64,000 nucleotides of DNA from Telopea speciosissima. Its lineage: Eukaryota > Streptophyta > Magnoliopsida > Proteales > Proteaceae. Shown piece after piece: positions 46,824 through 57,298 of the stretch. Both the position numbers and the translations under genes were made by a program. Within the stretch, counting starts at the first letter, position 1. Every line of letters starts with the position of its first letter. The notes under the pieces are model-generated. The model was given only the letters and a program-made list of their open reading frames with translations. It did no database searches and had not been told where the DNA came from. Where the stretch lies: NCBI RefSeq assembly GCF_018873765.1, contig NC_057925.1:12349568-12413567 (forward strand), in the 5' to 3' direction.

Positions 46824-47399
46824 ATATAACTAGATAATTTATAACTTTTAATCTAAGCTTACAACATCTCTTATTCTAATTTTCAAGCTTTTCTCTAAAA
46901 TTTAGCCTTTTCATGCTTTTATCCATTGCCTTGGTCATTTTCTAATGGCAGTAAATATAATAAGAAGCCAACTGGGAAAAGAATCAAGTACTAATAATCA
47001 CCCAATGATGCTAATTATTTTTTCAAGGATCCCCATAAGCCTACTTTCTCACTTTGCAATACTAGGGCAGCAACTGCAATTGGTTGAAAGGGTTGAAAGA
47101 TCAAATGTTTCCACACTGCAAATTGCTTTTTTTAAGTTTGAAATTTATTATGTGCCTCTGTGGTCTGGGTCAGGGTTTGTAATTAGAACCAATGTGCTCT
47201 GTGGTCTGTGTCTAATTAGAACCTAGGTGTAGGCATTGCTGCTTTTGGGGTTATAGATGAGGGCTGAGATGATCCAAATCAGACTTGTTGAGTTGAGCCA
47301 TTTCAGAAGGGATAAGGTCCAAGGGTCATTTAGCAATCCTAAATGCTGAAAATTGACCCAAAATTTACTTCCTTTTGGATTGAAAGCATCAAACTAGTG
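46824..47399. other. MULE 5' region, non-coding
   Basis: Lies between the transposase start and the tandem duplication. A short direct repeat (ctctgtggtctg with aattagaacc) occurs near 47155-47222. No gene is recognised. Confidence 0.4.
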
Positions 47400-47627
47400 T
47401 CACTTAACTGTAAAATTGTAATAGAGCAGCATACTGAGATAGAGAAATGTAATACAGCAGAATACTGAGACAGATTGAGAGAGTAAGAGAGAGAGAGACA
47501 GAGTACCTTAGTGGATGGTGGAAGAGGGGACAGAGAGCCAGAGAGAGATACAAAGAGTTGTAGCTTGAGGGATATGGCGGTGGTCCTTCAATTTCCTTGT
47601 GTAAACGAAACCACAGAGGTGAAGAAG

Positions 47628-47788
47628 AGGTCCTTCGTAATCCTTCCTCACAGCAGTGGTGACAACGGCGGTGCACAGCAGCGGAAGAGATGAAGAAGAT
47701 GAAGCAGCAGAGCGCGGTGTCCTTCACAATACTTCCTCACGGCAGTGGTGACAACGGCGGTGCACAGCAGAGGAAGAGATGAAGAAAT
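47628..47788. repeat. Tandem duplication, about 87-bp unit
   Basis: Two copies of a unit containing cagtggtgacaacggcggtg and cacagcag.ggaagagatgaag lie at about 47628-47702 and 47714-47788. They differ by a few bases and a small indel. Confidence 0.75.
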
Positions 47789-47929
47789 AAAGAAGATGAT
47801 CCTCTCTATGGTGAAAACGGCGCTGTTCTCTTTCAAACCTAGCAGAGAAAGAAGAGTAAAGTTAGAAGACGATGGCTTAGGGATTAGCAGAAGGGTAATT
47901 TGGACTTTTACCTATCCATGACTTGCTGA

Positions 47930-48064
47930 CATCATCCATTCACTAGTTTTCTCTAACGGGACGAGTGTTCCATCCGTTTTCTGGATCCGTATGTAACATT
48001 TTAGTTCTCAGGGGGGCTACATGACATGTCTGCAAACCTCAGGGGGTCTACTAGAAGTTTACTC
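47930..48064. mobile_element. Right terminus of a Mutator-like element
   Basis: Read inward on the minus strand from 48064 the sequence starts gagtaaacttctagtagacc, followed by cctgaggtttgcagacatg, which is like plant MULE ends. The matching left end was not found. The MULE transposase fragment at 45700-46823 may belong to the same element. Confidence 0.5.
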
Positions 48065-48099
48065 AATTTAAAAAATGCCATTGAATTACCCAAAAGCTG

Positions 48100-48520
48100 G
48101 TGGACATGGAGGTGGTGCCGGTGGCGAAGGTGGTTGCGGTGATGGTGATGGAGGTGAAGGTGGTGGTGGCGGTGGCGATGGCGAAGGTGGAGGTAGAGGT
48201 GGTGGCAGTGGTGGTGGTGGAGGTGGTAGTACTGGTGGAAGAGGTGGTGTCGGTGGAGATGGTGGTGGCGGTAGTGGCAATGACGGTGATGGTGGTGTAG
48301 ATGGAGGTGGTGATGGAGGTTGCAGTAGTGGTGGAGGAGGTGGTGCCGGTGGAGGTGGAGGTGGAGGTGGTGGTGGCGGTGGTGGCAATGACAGTGGTGG
48401 AGGTGGTGATGGTGGCGGCGGTGGTTGCAGTAGTGACGATGGAGGTGGAGGTGGAGATGGAGGTGGTAGTAGTGGTGGACGAGGTGGTAGAGGTGGTGGA
48501 GGTAGTGGAGGTGGTGGTTA
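48100..48520. repeat. GGN triplet-repeat tract (G-rich on the plus strand)
   Basis: About 420 bp made almost entirely of GGT, GGA, GGC and GAT-like triplets on the plus strand, starting right after the MULE end. One plus frame (48075-48521) is open and would encode a Gly-rich protein; the other plus frame and the minus strand are open too, which is expected of such a repeat. There is no signal peptide and no flanking domain. It is best called a minisatellite-like repeat; a glycine-rich protein gene cannot be excluded. Confidence 0.7.
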
Positions 48521-48521
48521 A

Positions 48522-49120
48522 AATTACTGTTTTGCCCAACAAATTTACCATGTGCTCATTGAAGAGCAACTCCACCCTTATTGTTTCATTTTATTTTTGA
48601 GATAGAGAAGTTTCAAATTGGAACTTCTTTTTCCTATTTCTTTGCAAACTTTTTATCCTGTTTTATTCCCAGTAACAAAAAAAATGAACCGGTGTTAACA
48701 AACCGATTTCTCTTATTTTTTTGTTTTCAGGAATAAAAAAATAGTGAAACAAAAGTGTTATCATGCAGGCCCCTAGAGTCTACTCCGACCTCTCTGTTGT
48801 TCATGTTTTGATCAAGTATAGAGAATTTTTTTCCTACCTTTAAAAAAGGCTTATCTTGATGGGAGCCCTTTCTAAGCGTTGTTTAGGGATGATTTTTAAC
48901 AAACTGAATATCTGATATGGATTACTATATTTCAAAGTTGACATCCAATTTCAACCATATGACTCAGCATTTTTAAAGTTTAAAATATGCATTTTCAACT
49001 GTTGCTCAACATCAGCTAAAGTTGGGTTTCTTAACAAGTTTTAAGATGAGCTGACCCAGTTAGTTAAATGATGATGTCGACATCTTCCTGAAATTTTAGT
49101 CATCAACTAAGCTGCCACAT
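48522..49120. other. Intergenic AT-rich DNA
   Basis: No gene or element recognised. Confidence 0.4.
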
Positions 49121-49127
49121 AGTAGAT

Positions 49128-49215
49128 GTCTGTGAGACGCACGGGTGGAATCCACTCCCAAATGGGTCCCACATGGGGATTCCATCTGTGCGGTTCACAG
49201 CCGTTCTCGATCTCA
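49128..49215. repeat. Short palindromic element
   Basis: An imperfect inverted repeat: ctgtgagacgcacgggtgga on the left pairs with the reverse complement of the right arm, ctgtgaaccgcacagatgga. It is MITE-like, without clear target duplications. Confidence 0.5.
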
Positions 49216-49397
49216 ACTTGTAGATGTACGTCGGGGCAAAGGAGGTAATGTAAAGGACCAGAACCACAGGTGATCTATGTTTACTGGCCCGGTTCAATGG
49301 AGACAATAAGTATTTAGCTGGCTTGGGTTCCTAAGCCGATGCCTAACCCACACCGAGCCCAAATTTCCGAAAGTTTCTAATGGTTGGGAAAGTGCTT

Positions 49398-49410
49398 GAA
49401 TGTTCATGAA
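49398..49410 (+). promoter_or_regulatory. Heat-shock element of the sHSP gene at 49631
   Basis: GAAtgTTCatGAA is a perfect three-unit heat-shock element, about 110 bp upstream of the TATA box. Confidence 0.75.
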
Positions 49411-49516
49411 AATCACAAAAATCTAGGAAAGTAATAGAAATCCAGATTCTCGCGGAAACTTGAAAACAAAGGGAAAGAAAAGCCGGGAAAGTACTGGAAT
49501 CCTCCATCCCCTGTTC

Positions 49517-49524
49517 TATAAATG
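49517..49524 (+). promoter_or_regulatory. TATA box of the sHSP gene at 49631
   Basis: TATAAATG lies 107 bp before the ATG, leaving a 5' UTR of about 80 nt, normal for plant sHSP genes. Confidence 0.75.
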
Positions 49525-49630
49525 CAAGAGAAATGTGAAACTCCTCTGCAACTTTAAGACACAAACTAAGTACTGAGCTATTTGTGAAAAGTTCGTTCTC
49601 AGCAATTCGTTTCGATCTTAATAAGTAGAA

Positions 49631-50086
49631 ATGTCGCTCATTCCAAGCTTCTTTGGTGGCCAGCGAAACATCTTCGATCCATTCAACGATTTCCCTTTCT
49701 CAACTTCTCTCTCCGTTCCTCACGCCCAATTCTCCAATGAAACAGTTGCATTCGCCAATGCCCGAATTGATTGGAAAGAGACCCCAGAAGCCCATATATT
49801 CAAAGCTGATCTTCCTGGGCTCAAGAAAGAAGAAGTGAAGGTTGAAGTGGAAGAAGGCAGAGTCCTTCAGATCAGCGGAGAGAAGAGCAAAGAGCAGGAA
49901 GAGAAGGGTGAGCAGTGGCACCGTGTTGAGCGTAGCAGTGGCAAGTTTGTGCGCAGGTTCAGGTTGCCTGATAATGCCAAGGTGGATCAGGTGAAGGCTG
50001 TCATGGAGAATGGAGTACTCACAATCAAAGTGCCCAAGGAAGAATTCAAGAAAACAGAGGTCAAGGCCATTGAAATCTCTGGCTAG
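49631..50086 (+). CDS. Class I small heat-shock protein (151 aa)
   Basis: An intact single-exon class CI sHSP and the only plus-strand copy. The N-terminal arm [20 protein letters not shown] is the class CI signature. The alpha-crystallin domain is about residues 45-137, from [19 protein letters not shown] through [20 protein letters not shown] (95-113) to [12 protein letters not shown] (125-136). The I-x-I anchor is IEI at 147-149, needed in this family for dodecamer assembly. It acts as an ATP-independent holdase in the cytosol under heat. The promoter has a TATA box and a perfect heat-shock element, and its upstream sequence is related in inverted orientation to the promoters of the duplicated copies. 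It looks fully functional. Confidence 0.97.
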   Translation: MSLIPSFFGGQRNIFDPFNDFPFSTSLSVPHAQFSNETVAFANARIDWKETPEAHIFKADLPGLKKEEVKVEVEEGRVLQISGEKSKEQEEKGEQWHRVERSSGKFVRRFRLPDNAKVDQVKAVMENGVLTIKVPKEEFKKTEVKAIEISG

Positions 50087-50984
50087 AAGTCCTAATTCTG
50101 TTAATGCCTTCTTATGGCTCTAATAATTGATATATGATGAGATATCTATTAATTAAAGCGCTTCTTGTTGTAACTTTGTGCATTGTACACAGAGTTTGTT
50201 TTTTTTTTTTTATTATATCAGATACAGAGTGTTTAATTGAAACAAAATATTACATAACTTTGTGCATTGTGCATAGAGTGTTCCCTTTCTTTGTATTCCT
50301 ATCGTTTGAAATGATGATCAGAAGTTATTGGAGCAATCGTGGCAGGATTGTAATCCATTTTCGGTTGGAAGAAGTCAGATTCATTTGAATTATAGTGACT
50401 CTGGCACGCTTTCGCATCTCTAATTAGGGTCCCAAAACCGGAAAAAGGGAAAACAATTCTATATATAGTTTTGCTTGATTTGCATAATTACAACATTTGA
50501 AATAGATAAAACTTTTCATATTTGTTTAATATTAAAATAAAAAAATAGGCTATGTAAGAAAGTTTTAGATCAAGCTTAATCCAAAAAGGTCATAAATTTA
50601 TCTTGTCCAATATTTGACAAAAAAATTAATTATTTAACTTTTTTCTACCATTTTTATTTTTACAATTTTAAAATTTTTTGAAATTTTTTTAATTTACTGC
50701 TATCTTTAGGTACTGATATTTTAAACCATGGGTTCAACCTATATTTGTTCTTATGCCAAGAGGGCTCAACAATTATACTGTTATGCCGAAAGCGCTTAAT
50801 GCCTTAAATGCTCAATGGTTCATCATCCATTAATAGAAATTTGATGACTGATTGAAAGTCCACTTAAAAAGATGATAGGTGGGAAATGGAGATTAAGAAC
50901 TGACCGTTTTCCATTGAAAATATTTAATTAGTTAAGACGGTAATATTCAGCTTCATAGACTTTCCCTCTTGCTTGTGGCTTAAG
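50087..50984. other. sHSP 3' UTR and AT-rich intergenic DNA
   Basis: The first 100 bases or so should be the 3' UTR. An imperfect direct repeat (actttgtgcattgt.ca.agagt) occurs near 50175 and 50257. The rest is AT-rich, without a recognised gene. Confidence 0.4.
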
Positions 50985-51170
50985 ATTAGGGGATCCTTAT
51001 CCTCTCAGGTTCTTTGCCCGTTACAGTTCATACGATTCCTCTCATAAGGGAGCGGAAATGATCACCTTATCTCCTGTCCGAACACACTACTTGGATAGGG
51101 TCTACTCGCCTCTTATAAGAGGCACTAGGGAACTGTACTGGGCAGAAACCTAAGAGGATAATTTTCCAAG
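50985..51170. mobile_element. Palindromic MITE-like element
   Basis: Arms of about 43 bp: left includes tatcctctcaggttctttgc, right (reverse complement) includes tatcctcttaggtttctgcc. The loop of about 95 bp also has partial symmetry (ctcataagggag / ctcttataagagg). No clear target duplication. Confidence 0.55.
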
Positions 51171-51171
51171 A

Positions 51172-51628
51172 TTAGAGGTGCAAGTTTGGCCCTGACGGCC
51201 CGAGCCCACCCCGATCCGCCCTGAGCTTGAGTAGGGCTTGGGTTGAGATACCTTTGGCCCTAAGGGCGGATCAGAGTTGGGAATTTCCAGCCTTGAGTTA
51301 GAGCCAGGCTGGGTCAAGATTGAGGTCTCGGGTTGCCTTATCTTCTTCTTCTTCCAACTCTTTCTTCTTTTCTTTTTTTGTTCTTCTTCATCTTCCTCTT
51401 CTTTCTTCATTCTTCTTCTTCTTAGCCTGTCTAGCCCATACATCTCCCTTCTTCCCATGGTCAGAGCCAATCAGGGTCAACCCGGTCCGACCATGAGGGC
51501 GGATCAGGGTTGGATTTTTCTGGTCCTAAGTCAGGGCCGGGTCAGGCCTGAGTCCAACTAAGGGGACTCAGGATTGAGCTGGGGTTTTAAAAGGCCCAAC
51601 CCAACCCAACCCAACCTTGTTGCAGCTC
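51172..51628. mobile_element. hAT-type MITE, relative of 7322-7901
   Basis: The ends match the element at 7322-7901: left agaggtgcaagtttggccct, right (reverse complement) agagctgcaa. The interior has the same gggtcagg/ggcccaaccc repeated motifs plus a pyrimidine tract (51345-51425). No clean 8-bp target duplication is seen. It adjoins, or sits in, the LINE remnant that follows. Confidence 0.65.
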
Positions 51629-51629
51629 T

Positions 51630-52375
51630 TTTTAAGATATTTAATTTATTGGAAGCCGGTGTACAAACCCCGTCTCTTCTATTTCTCACATCCCGCTCTT
51701 TTGAAGAGCTATGCGTCTCTTACACCTCTAGCCATTTCTTGGATAAAGTCTCTCTTAGATGTTTTTTCTTGGTTTTTATTAAAAGTTGCTATTTTATTTG
51801 GGAGTCCAGAAATAAATTCATCTTTCGAAAAGAACAATTCAACCCTTATCAAACCATGATTCTCATTAATAAATGGATCAGCAACCTTAATATCTCCCCC
51901 CCCCCCCCCCCATCCTGATGATGTGGTTAACATAACCTCTCAACCATTGTACTTAGTAGTGTACCCTACGGTTTTCTACTCTGATGATTCTATCTTATGC
52001 TGTTAAGAACCTTCACCCCAAGTCTGTACAAGTCAGTATGGGCTTTTTGTGTCATTCTGCAAGGGAACATCATTTTGGCAGAAACAGGAAGAATGGTGGC
52101 GCACCACGGTCTGGAGCCGGAACTCATGGTAATCAGGAAAGGCATGCAGAAGGCGAGAAAGTCACATTATGATCTTCAAAAAATCTTCAAAAAATTTGGC
52201 CATCTGGCCAGGAATTACTTCTTTTTGGTTTTTTGGCAGGGGATACCCATATTTTTTTGGGGTTATCCCAAATGCTTTGCTCTAACTTTGCTGATGTGGA
52301 CCCGGCTGTACCTATTACACCTGTTAATTAATTAATATATTTTTTTTCTTCCATCAAAAAAAAAAAAAAGAAAAA
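51630..52375 (+). mobile_element. L1-type LINE 3' remnant
   Basis: Protein-level similarity to the C-terminus of the LINE at 3000-6264: VFIKSCYFIWESRNKFIF near 51775 (VFIITCYFIWTIRNKVVI there). A frameshifted RNase H-like region follows, and the 3' end ttaattaatatatttttttt then catcaaaaaaa (52325-52375) is a LINE poly(A) tail. A poly(C) run near 51896 interrupts it. Confidence 0.7.
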
Positions 52376-52754
52376 GAATATCTACTATGGATTACCGGAA
52401 AAAAAATTCTTTTATACCGTGGTTTAGATGGCGTTAAAAATTTATACCAAAATGAGTTTGTTAAATGACCAAATCAGGAACTGAAAAATCTAGAACTACT
52501 AAACAATAATGGTGTCACTTTGAAACCAAAACTGAAAATAGAAACCAAAATCGGTTATTTAAGACTAGGTCGAACCAAATCGAAAGGAAGAAATATCAGT
52601 TCATTTTTATTTTAAAACAAGGAATCTTTTAGTGTTTTGATTTCAATGGTGAAACTGTTCAGTTAGAACCAAATCGAAAAAAATTTCATGTTGATTGACA
52701 AGTGGTGACTGGTGACTTCCGCCTTTTTTTCCCCATCTAAGCCCATAGAGTGGT
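52376..52754. other. Unassigned repeat-like DNA
   Basis: Contains repeated aaccaaaa/accaaatcg motifs like those of the hAT-type MITE at 57299, but no defined ends. No gene seen. Confidence 0.4.
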
Positions 52755-53437
52755 GTTGTTGCATGTGACTGCAATGGTGCCATAGAATGATGGAAGTGGG
52801 TGACAGTGCACCATGTTTTCATATGGGGTCGTGCTCACCGCATTGACAAACCTTAAACTAATAAAGAAATCATTCTTTTCTCACTTTCCTGTTCTTTTTC
52901 TCATGCCTTTGTCACTTTCTCTGCCTCATCAGGCATCTTTCTCCTCGTGCTCTCACTCTAGATCAAGATTGGTTCCTTATCTTCCTCGTAAGAGCTTCGA
53001 ATTCCATTGTTATAATACCCTTCCTCTTGACGGAATGAGTCCATTGTCAATGACTATCACGATGCTAAAATATTCTCTAATCCATATTGATGGTATTATT
53101 TTCAATAAGGGGAGAATTTTTCTTGCCAATATTAGAATTAAGCTAAATTCAATCTCCATCTATTCAGTTTTAGGAAAAAATAATACTACATGGTTGCATA
53201 GTTCCTGTGCCTAGACATAGAATGTGCGAAAAACACTGCACTCCCTCTCCCCATGAAATTAGATGTGGTACATATATTCATGGCTCTGTGTGCATCCTCA
53301 TTGATCCTTCTGCTCGTGCAAGTACTATACGTCCATTTTACTAAGGGTTGGAGAACATTAATCGGTCATGTAATCCCTGCACCAGCACGTTAACCAATGA
53401 AAGTGTGCATGAGACATTCATTTGAATGCAATTTTCC
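52755..53437. repeat. sHSP-linked duplicated flank, copy 2
   Basis: Matches 148-790 and 59895-60490. Its left end (gtgactgcaatggtgccat) extends further than copy 1 and matches copy 3. It is interrupted at 53437 by the minus-strand LINE and resumes about 54655. Confidence 0.8.
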
Positions 53438-54654
53438 ATTTTATTTTTATTTTTTTGATGAACAAACAGCAAATATATATCATTAAACAGGTTGGGAAGT
53501 TACATATTGTTTGTGGTAGGCATTTTTAGCCAAATTTCTAGCTATAGTTAGACACAGGTTATCTTCAATCTTCCTAAAATGTACATCCTGAGTAAGATTT
53601 GATATATAAAATAAGTCTTTGAACAAATTCCACGGCCATGGGTAGTTGGTTGGAGATGGAAGAAATTCAGTGATCCACTTGTTGTCACACCAGATTTCTT
53701 TAATCTTCAACCCCATACAGGCAACATGGTCTAATCCTTGATGGATCGTAAAAATGTAGGAGGTCAGATCTGCTGTATTTCGAACAGTTCTTGCACCAAA
53801 AAACTTAAAAGTGCAATCTACCAAAAAGATATAGGACCACCCTGCAACACTTAGTCCAGGTATATGATGTCCTGCATAGATTAAAATAGGAAAATCAAAA
53901 ATAGGTAAGTTAAAAGAAAATTTGTTGAAAGATACCACGTCATTATGTTCTATTACAATTTGGGACGAAAAAGAGGGAGGGCATAAGTTTTGATCAGAGA
54001 TCCATTTGTGGATATTATTCAGTATCCACATTGGATCAGGCTTCTCCGAGCCAACAACCACTTTGTTTCTAGCAGTCCACACATAATAACAAGTTAAAAT
54101 AAAAACACTAAAAAACCAAGACACCAACCGTTTATCTGTCCTGAGATGAAGGTAAAAGAACCAGCAGAAAAGTTTCAGATTGTCAAAATTCAAGAAATCA
54201 GTTCTTAACCCCAATGGTCCTGCTGCCCAAATGTGTTTAACCAAATCACAAGATAGGAAAATGTGCTATGAAGATTCAACACCATTTCCACAAAACGTAC
54301 AGGAGGATTCAATCTAGATCCATTTCGATAAAGTGGCCTTGATAGGGAGTCCTGTATTTGGCAAACGCCAGAAGAATAGCTTAAATTTTGGATCAATTTG
54401 AAGTTTATAAAAGAATTTCCACCAAGCAAAAAAATTAGCAGACACATCAGTAGGCATTGGTGTTAATTCCTTTGCAGCTAATTTTATGGTGAATTTACCA
54501 TTCTTGGCCTTTAGGCATTACCATTTTTCCTCAGACTTTGAGTAATTCAATGATTGGATGCGAAGTGAAATATTTGAAGGGATGTAGGTATTGATAAGAT
54601 TGGAATTCCAGTTAGTTCCATGTCTAAAACACTCTACTGAATAATCTTAATCAA
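53438..54654 (-). mobile_element. L1-type LINE 3' remnant, minus strand
   Basis: A 5'-truncated LINE whose poly(A) end shows as poly(T) at 53438-53460. The minus-strand ORF 54244-53483 (253 aa) is the RNase H-like C-terminus: VFILTCYYVWTARNKVVVGS, FPILIYAGHHIPGLSVAGW, LPSPTNYPWPWNLFKDLFYI. It is closely related to the LINE at 3000-6264. Upstream, frameshifted zf-RVT and linker sequence extends to about 54640. It inserted into the duplicated sHSP flank after aatgcaattttccatttt. Confidence 0.88.
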
Positions 54655-54943
54655 TGTCTAGGCGCGGAAACTAGACTAATCAGGCCACCCGTTTGTATTC
54701 TTTTTCCCAAAAAATATACTTTTTTCTTTTTTCAACGAAGGATAACATTAAAAGACAATACAAATTGGAATTTTCAATGATATCAAATTCACAAAACTAC
54801 TGTATTTTTGTATCAAACACTCTCTACAATGCACAAACTCAAAGTTACAACACGAACCTCTTCAAAACACATTATTAAATATTTCTTCATATTTCAGTTT
54901 TTAAATCCATAAGTAACATAGGGGTGTAACAGAACGAGAACTT
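54655..54943. repeat. sHSP 3' flank, copy 2 (proximal part)
   Basis: Shared with 880-1042 and 62391-62583 (attggaattttcaatgatat, tatcaaacactctctacaat). Joins copy 2 of the distal flank to the gene at 54944. Confidence 0.8.
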
Positions 54944-55420
54944 CTAGCCAGAGATTTCAATGGCCTTCACCTCTGGTTTCTTCACTTCTTCCTTGGGCAC
55001 CGTGACAGTAAGCACTCCATTTTCCATGGCAGCCTTCACCTGATCAATCTTGGCATTCTCAGGCAACCTGAACCTGCGCAGGAACTTGCCGCTGCTACGC
55101 TCAACCCGGTGCCAATGGTCACTCTTCTCTTCATGCTCTTTGCTCCTGTCTCCACTGATCTGGAGAACTCTGCCTTCCTCCACTTCAACCTTCACTTCTT
55201 CCTTCTTGATCCCAGGAAGATCAGCTTTGAAGATATGGGCTTCTGGGGTCTCCTTCCAATCGATTCGGGCATTAGCAACAGCTGTTTCATTGGAGAATTG
55301 GGAGCGAGGAATAGATAGGGTAGTTGAGAAGGGAAAGTTGTTGAATGGATCCCAGATATCCATTAAGAATGGATCGGAGATGGTTCGCCAGCCATCAAAG
55401 AAGCTTGGGATGATCGACAT
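54944..55420 (-). CDS. Class I small heat-shock protein (158 aa)
   Basis: An intact single-exon class CI sHSP of standard length. The start ATG at 55418-55420 gives [20 protein letters not shown]; an in-frame GTG two codons upstream is not needed. The N-terminal arm keeps both DPF motifs ([17 protein letters not shown]). The alpha-crystallin domain begins at [19 protein letters not shown] (about residue 52), has [19 protein letters not shown] and [14 protein letters not shown], and the protein ends with IEISG. One residue is missing just before the domain compared with its siblings (TAVANARID against [10 protein letters not shown]). Promoter features are at 55537 and 55771. It is nearest in sequence to the gene at 62584 and the pseudogene at 6390, all in the same orientation within the duplicated segment. 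Confidence 0.97.
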   Translation of the reverse strand: MSIIPSFFDGWRTISDPFLMDIWDPFNNFPFSTTLSIPRSQFSNETAVANARIDWKETPEAHIFKADLPGIKKEEVKVEVEEGRVLQISGDRSKEHEEKSDHWHRVERSSGKFLRRFRLPENAKIDQVKAAMENGVLTVTVPKEEVKKPEVKAIEISG

Positions 55421-55536
55421 TGCCACTGATTTAGGTTTTATATATGGATTGACGCGAATTGCAGAAACTCGTCACAGATTGCACGATGCTTGGTGTATAA
55501 CTTCCTGAACGTTGTGGAGGAAGAACATGAATACTG

Positions 55537-55544
55537 TATTTATA
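55537..55544 (-). promoter_or_regulatory. TATA box of the sHSP gene at 54944
   Basis: TATAAATA on the minus strand, about 117 bp upstream of the ATG. Confidence 0.75.
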
Positions 55545-55770
55545 AAACAGGGGAGGGAGGATTTCAGTACTTTCTCGGGTTTTCCTTCACCTGGCTTTAA
55601 AATTTCCCGTCAAACTACTGGAAAAAGAATACAAGAATCTGATCTTTTCTCCAATTTTCCTGAATGATTTATAATCTGACCCCAGATTGTGGACTGTTAA
55701 TGCGGTGGGCCAGAACCCAAGCCATCCAAATAGATTTCTGGTACTTTCCTTGATTCTTGTTTCTCCGGAT

Positions 55771-55783
55771 TTCGTGAACATTC
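55771..55783 (-). promoter_or_regulatory. Heat-shock element of the sHSP gene at 54944
   Basis: TTCgtGAAcaTTC, a perfect three-unit element. The nearer repeat seen in the paralogues is degenerate here (ttcctgaatgatt, near 55657) and the following part of that promoter repeat is deleted. Confidence 0.7.
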
Positions 55784-55849
55784 TAGCACATTCTCAGCCA
55801 TTTGAAACTTTTGGCAATGTGGGCTCAGATTGTGGGTTTTAAATGCATT

Positions 55850-56030
55850 GGGCTAGGAACCCAAACTAGTCAAACAGTTCTAGTAATTGAACCGGGCTGG
55901 TAAAATATTTTTTTTGCTAATGAGGAAACTCTTGAATCTGCCCAGATTTACGGTTTAAGTCCTAGGGAAAACTTTGGTTACATGGAGCCTCCCCCCACCC
56001 CATGTAATGCTTTATTCGTGAGGATTCAAA
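55850..56030. repeat. Distal end of the duplicated sHSP segment, copy 2
   Basis: Matches 63480-63690 (aattgaaccgggctggtaaa, aagtcctagggaaaac). Read on the minus strand at the copy 63480-63690 it has a tRNA-like B-box (agttcgagtcc), so a tRNA-derived SINE is possible. Confidence 0.5.
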
Positions 56031-56039
56031 ACAAAGGGG

Positions 56040-57233
56040 CAGAGGTGTCTTTTCATATAGGGAGGAGACAGATAGACTCATGGAAGTGTTGGCATAGGCC
56101 ACACTCCCAGACAAAGAACTACTTCCCTATTTTAAAATATGATTACAGAATTAGGTATGATGCTGGTTCAGATAGACTTGCCTAAAGTACTTACCATTTC
56201 TAGTGATGGTATTTGGACAGAGCAGGGAATGTTCACGTACTGAATGACTCATAGCCGTTCAAATGGAATCCAATCTGTGGGAATGTTCCATTTGAACGGC
56301 TGTGAGCCGTTCACGTACGTGAGCATTCACCCCTCGTATTGGGATTCCTGGAGTCGTAGAAATTCTTGTTCTCTCATAGAGGTTTGGAGTAAATTTCCTA
56401 GTATCCATTGGAGACCTAGAGCCGGTGGTGATTTGGTTCAATGGGTTGCAAATTCTTCAAAAAAATCTTTTTTATTTTTATTTTTTAGTTCGGCTTGGAA
56501 ACCTGGTGAGATCTAAAGCTCCTATAGTTCCCTTGTTTAGGGCAATCTGGTTTAGTCCTTTCATCCCAAGGTATTGCTTTACCGCTTGGAGAGCAATGAC
56601 CAACTCTCTCCCCACTCATGAATTTCTTCTTCAAATAAATCTGTCCAATCCAAAATGTTGTCTTTGTTGAGAATCCTTAGAAAATTGTTGATCATTTTTT
56701 TTTTTCGTGTCCTTTCTCCAAGTCTCTCTAGAGAGGTATTCTTAGAAAATGGGGGTCTATTTCTAAAGATATCCTGCCTTTTGACAAAGAATGAAAGTGG
56801 ATCTTAAAAATTTTTAATGGCAATACTCCATCTACTAGTGACAATCTAGGAAAGCTTGCTTTTAGTTATTTTTGAGATTAGGAATAAAATCCTCCTCAAC
56901 TGTGCAGCGTACCCATATTCTATCAAAATAAACATTTTGGTCTATTCTTGGGACTTCCTCTTATTTCTTCCCCTTAGTTTTGTTGTATCATCTTTCATCT
57001 TTGTTTCTCCTCTTCCTTTTCCTTTTTTCTTGTATCCCCCTCTTTGGTTAGCTGTTTTGTCTCTCCTTGGGATTCGATGTAATCTCATTTTATGGTTGTT
57101 TGGTTTTCTTTTGTTTGGCTTTTGCCCTTGGATAGCCTTTTTGGCTTTTTTGTTGTTAATTTCTTCTTTTTCCTCTTGTCTTTAATATATTTTCCATTCA
57201 TCAAAAAATAAAAAAATAAAAAAATAAAAAAAA
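56040..57233 (+). mobile_element. L1-type LINE 3' remnant (zf-RVT)
   Basis: The ORF2 C-terminal region: LPKVLTISSDGIW near 56180, then, beyond a MITE insertion, WDSWSRRNSCSLIEVW near 56340. The zinc-binding reverse-transcriptase-associated domain follows near 56535-56670 (FRAIWFSPFIPRYCFTAWRA, NSLPTHEFLLQINLS, CCLC). The tail is ttaatatattttccattcat then an A-rich run with T interruptions (57205-57233). It has several frameshifts. Confidence 0.75.
56216..56334. mobile_element. Palindromic MITE, copy 2, inserted in the LINE
   Basis: Second copy of the element at 43782-43921: left arm gggaatgttcacgtac, right arm reverse complement ggggtgaatgctcacgtacg, with arms of about 50 bp. Flanks gtatttgga and gtattggga (9 bp, one difference) look like a Mutator-type target duplication. 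LINE similarity continues on both sides. Confidence 0.7.
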
Positions 57234-57298
57234 ACCCACGAGTATAGCACATGAAAATTATATCCCACTCTTCCATATATGTTTATTCTTAGTCAGAT

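Noticed and set aside
48075-48521. Glycine-rich protein gene
   Set aside because: Several frames on both strands are open purely because of triplet repetition. No signal peptide or conserved flank is visible, so it is kept as a repeat.
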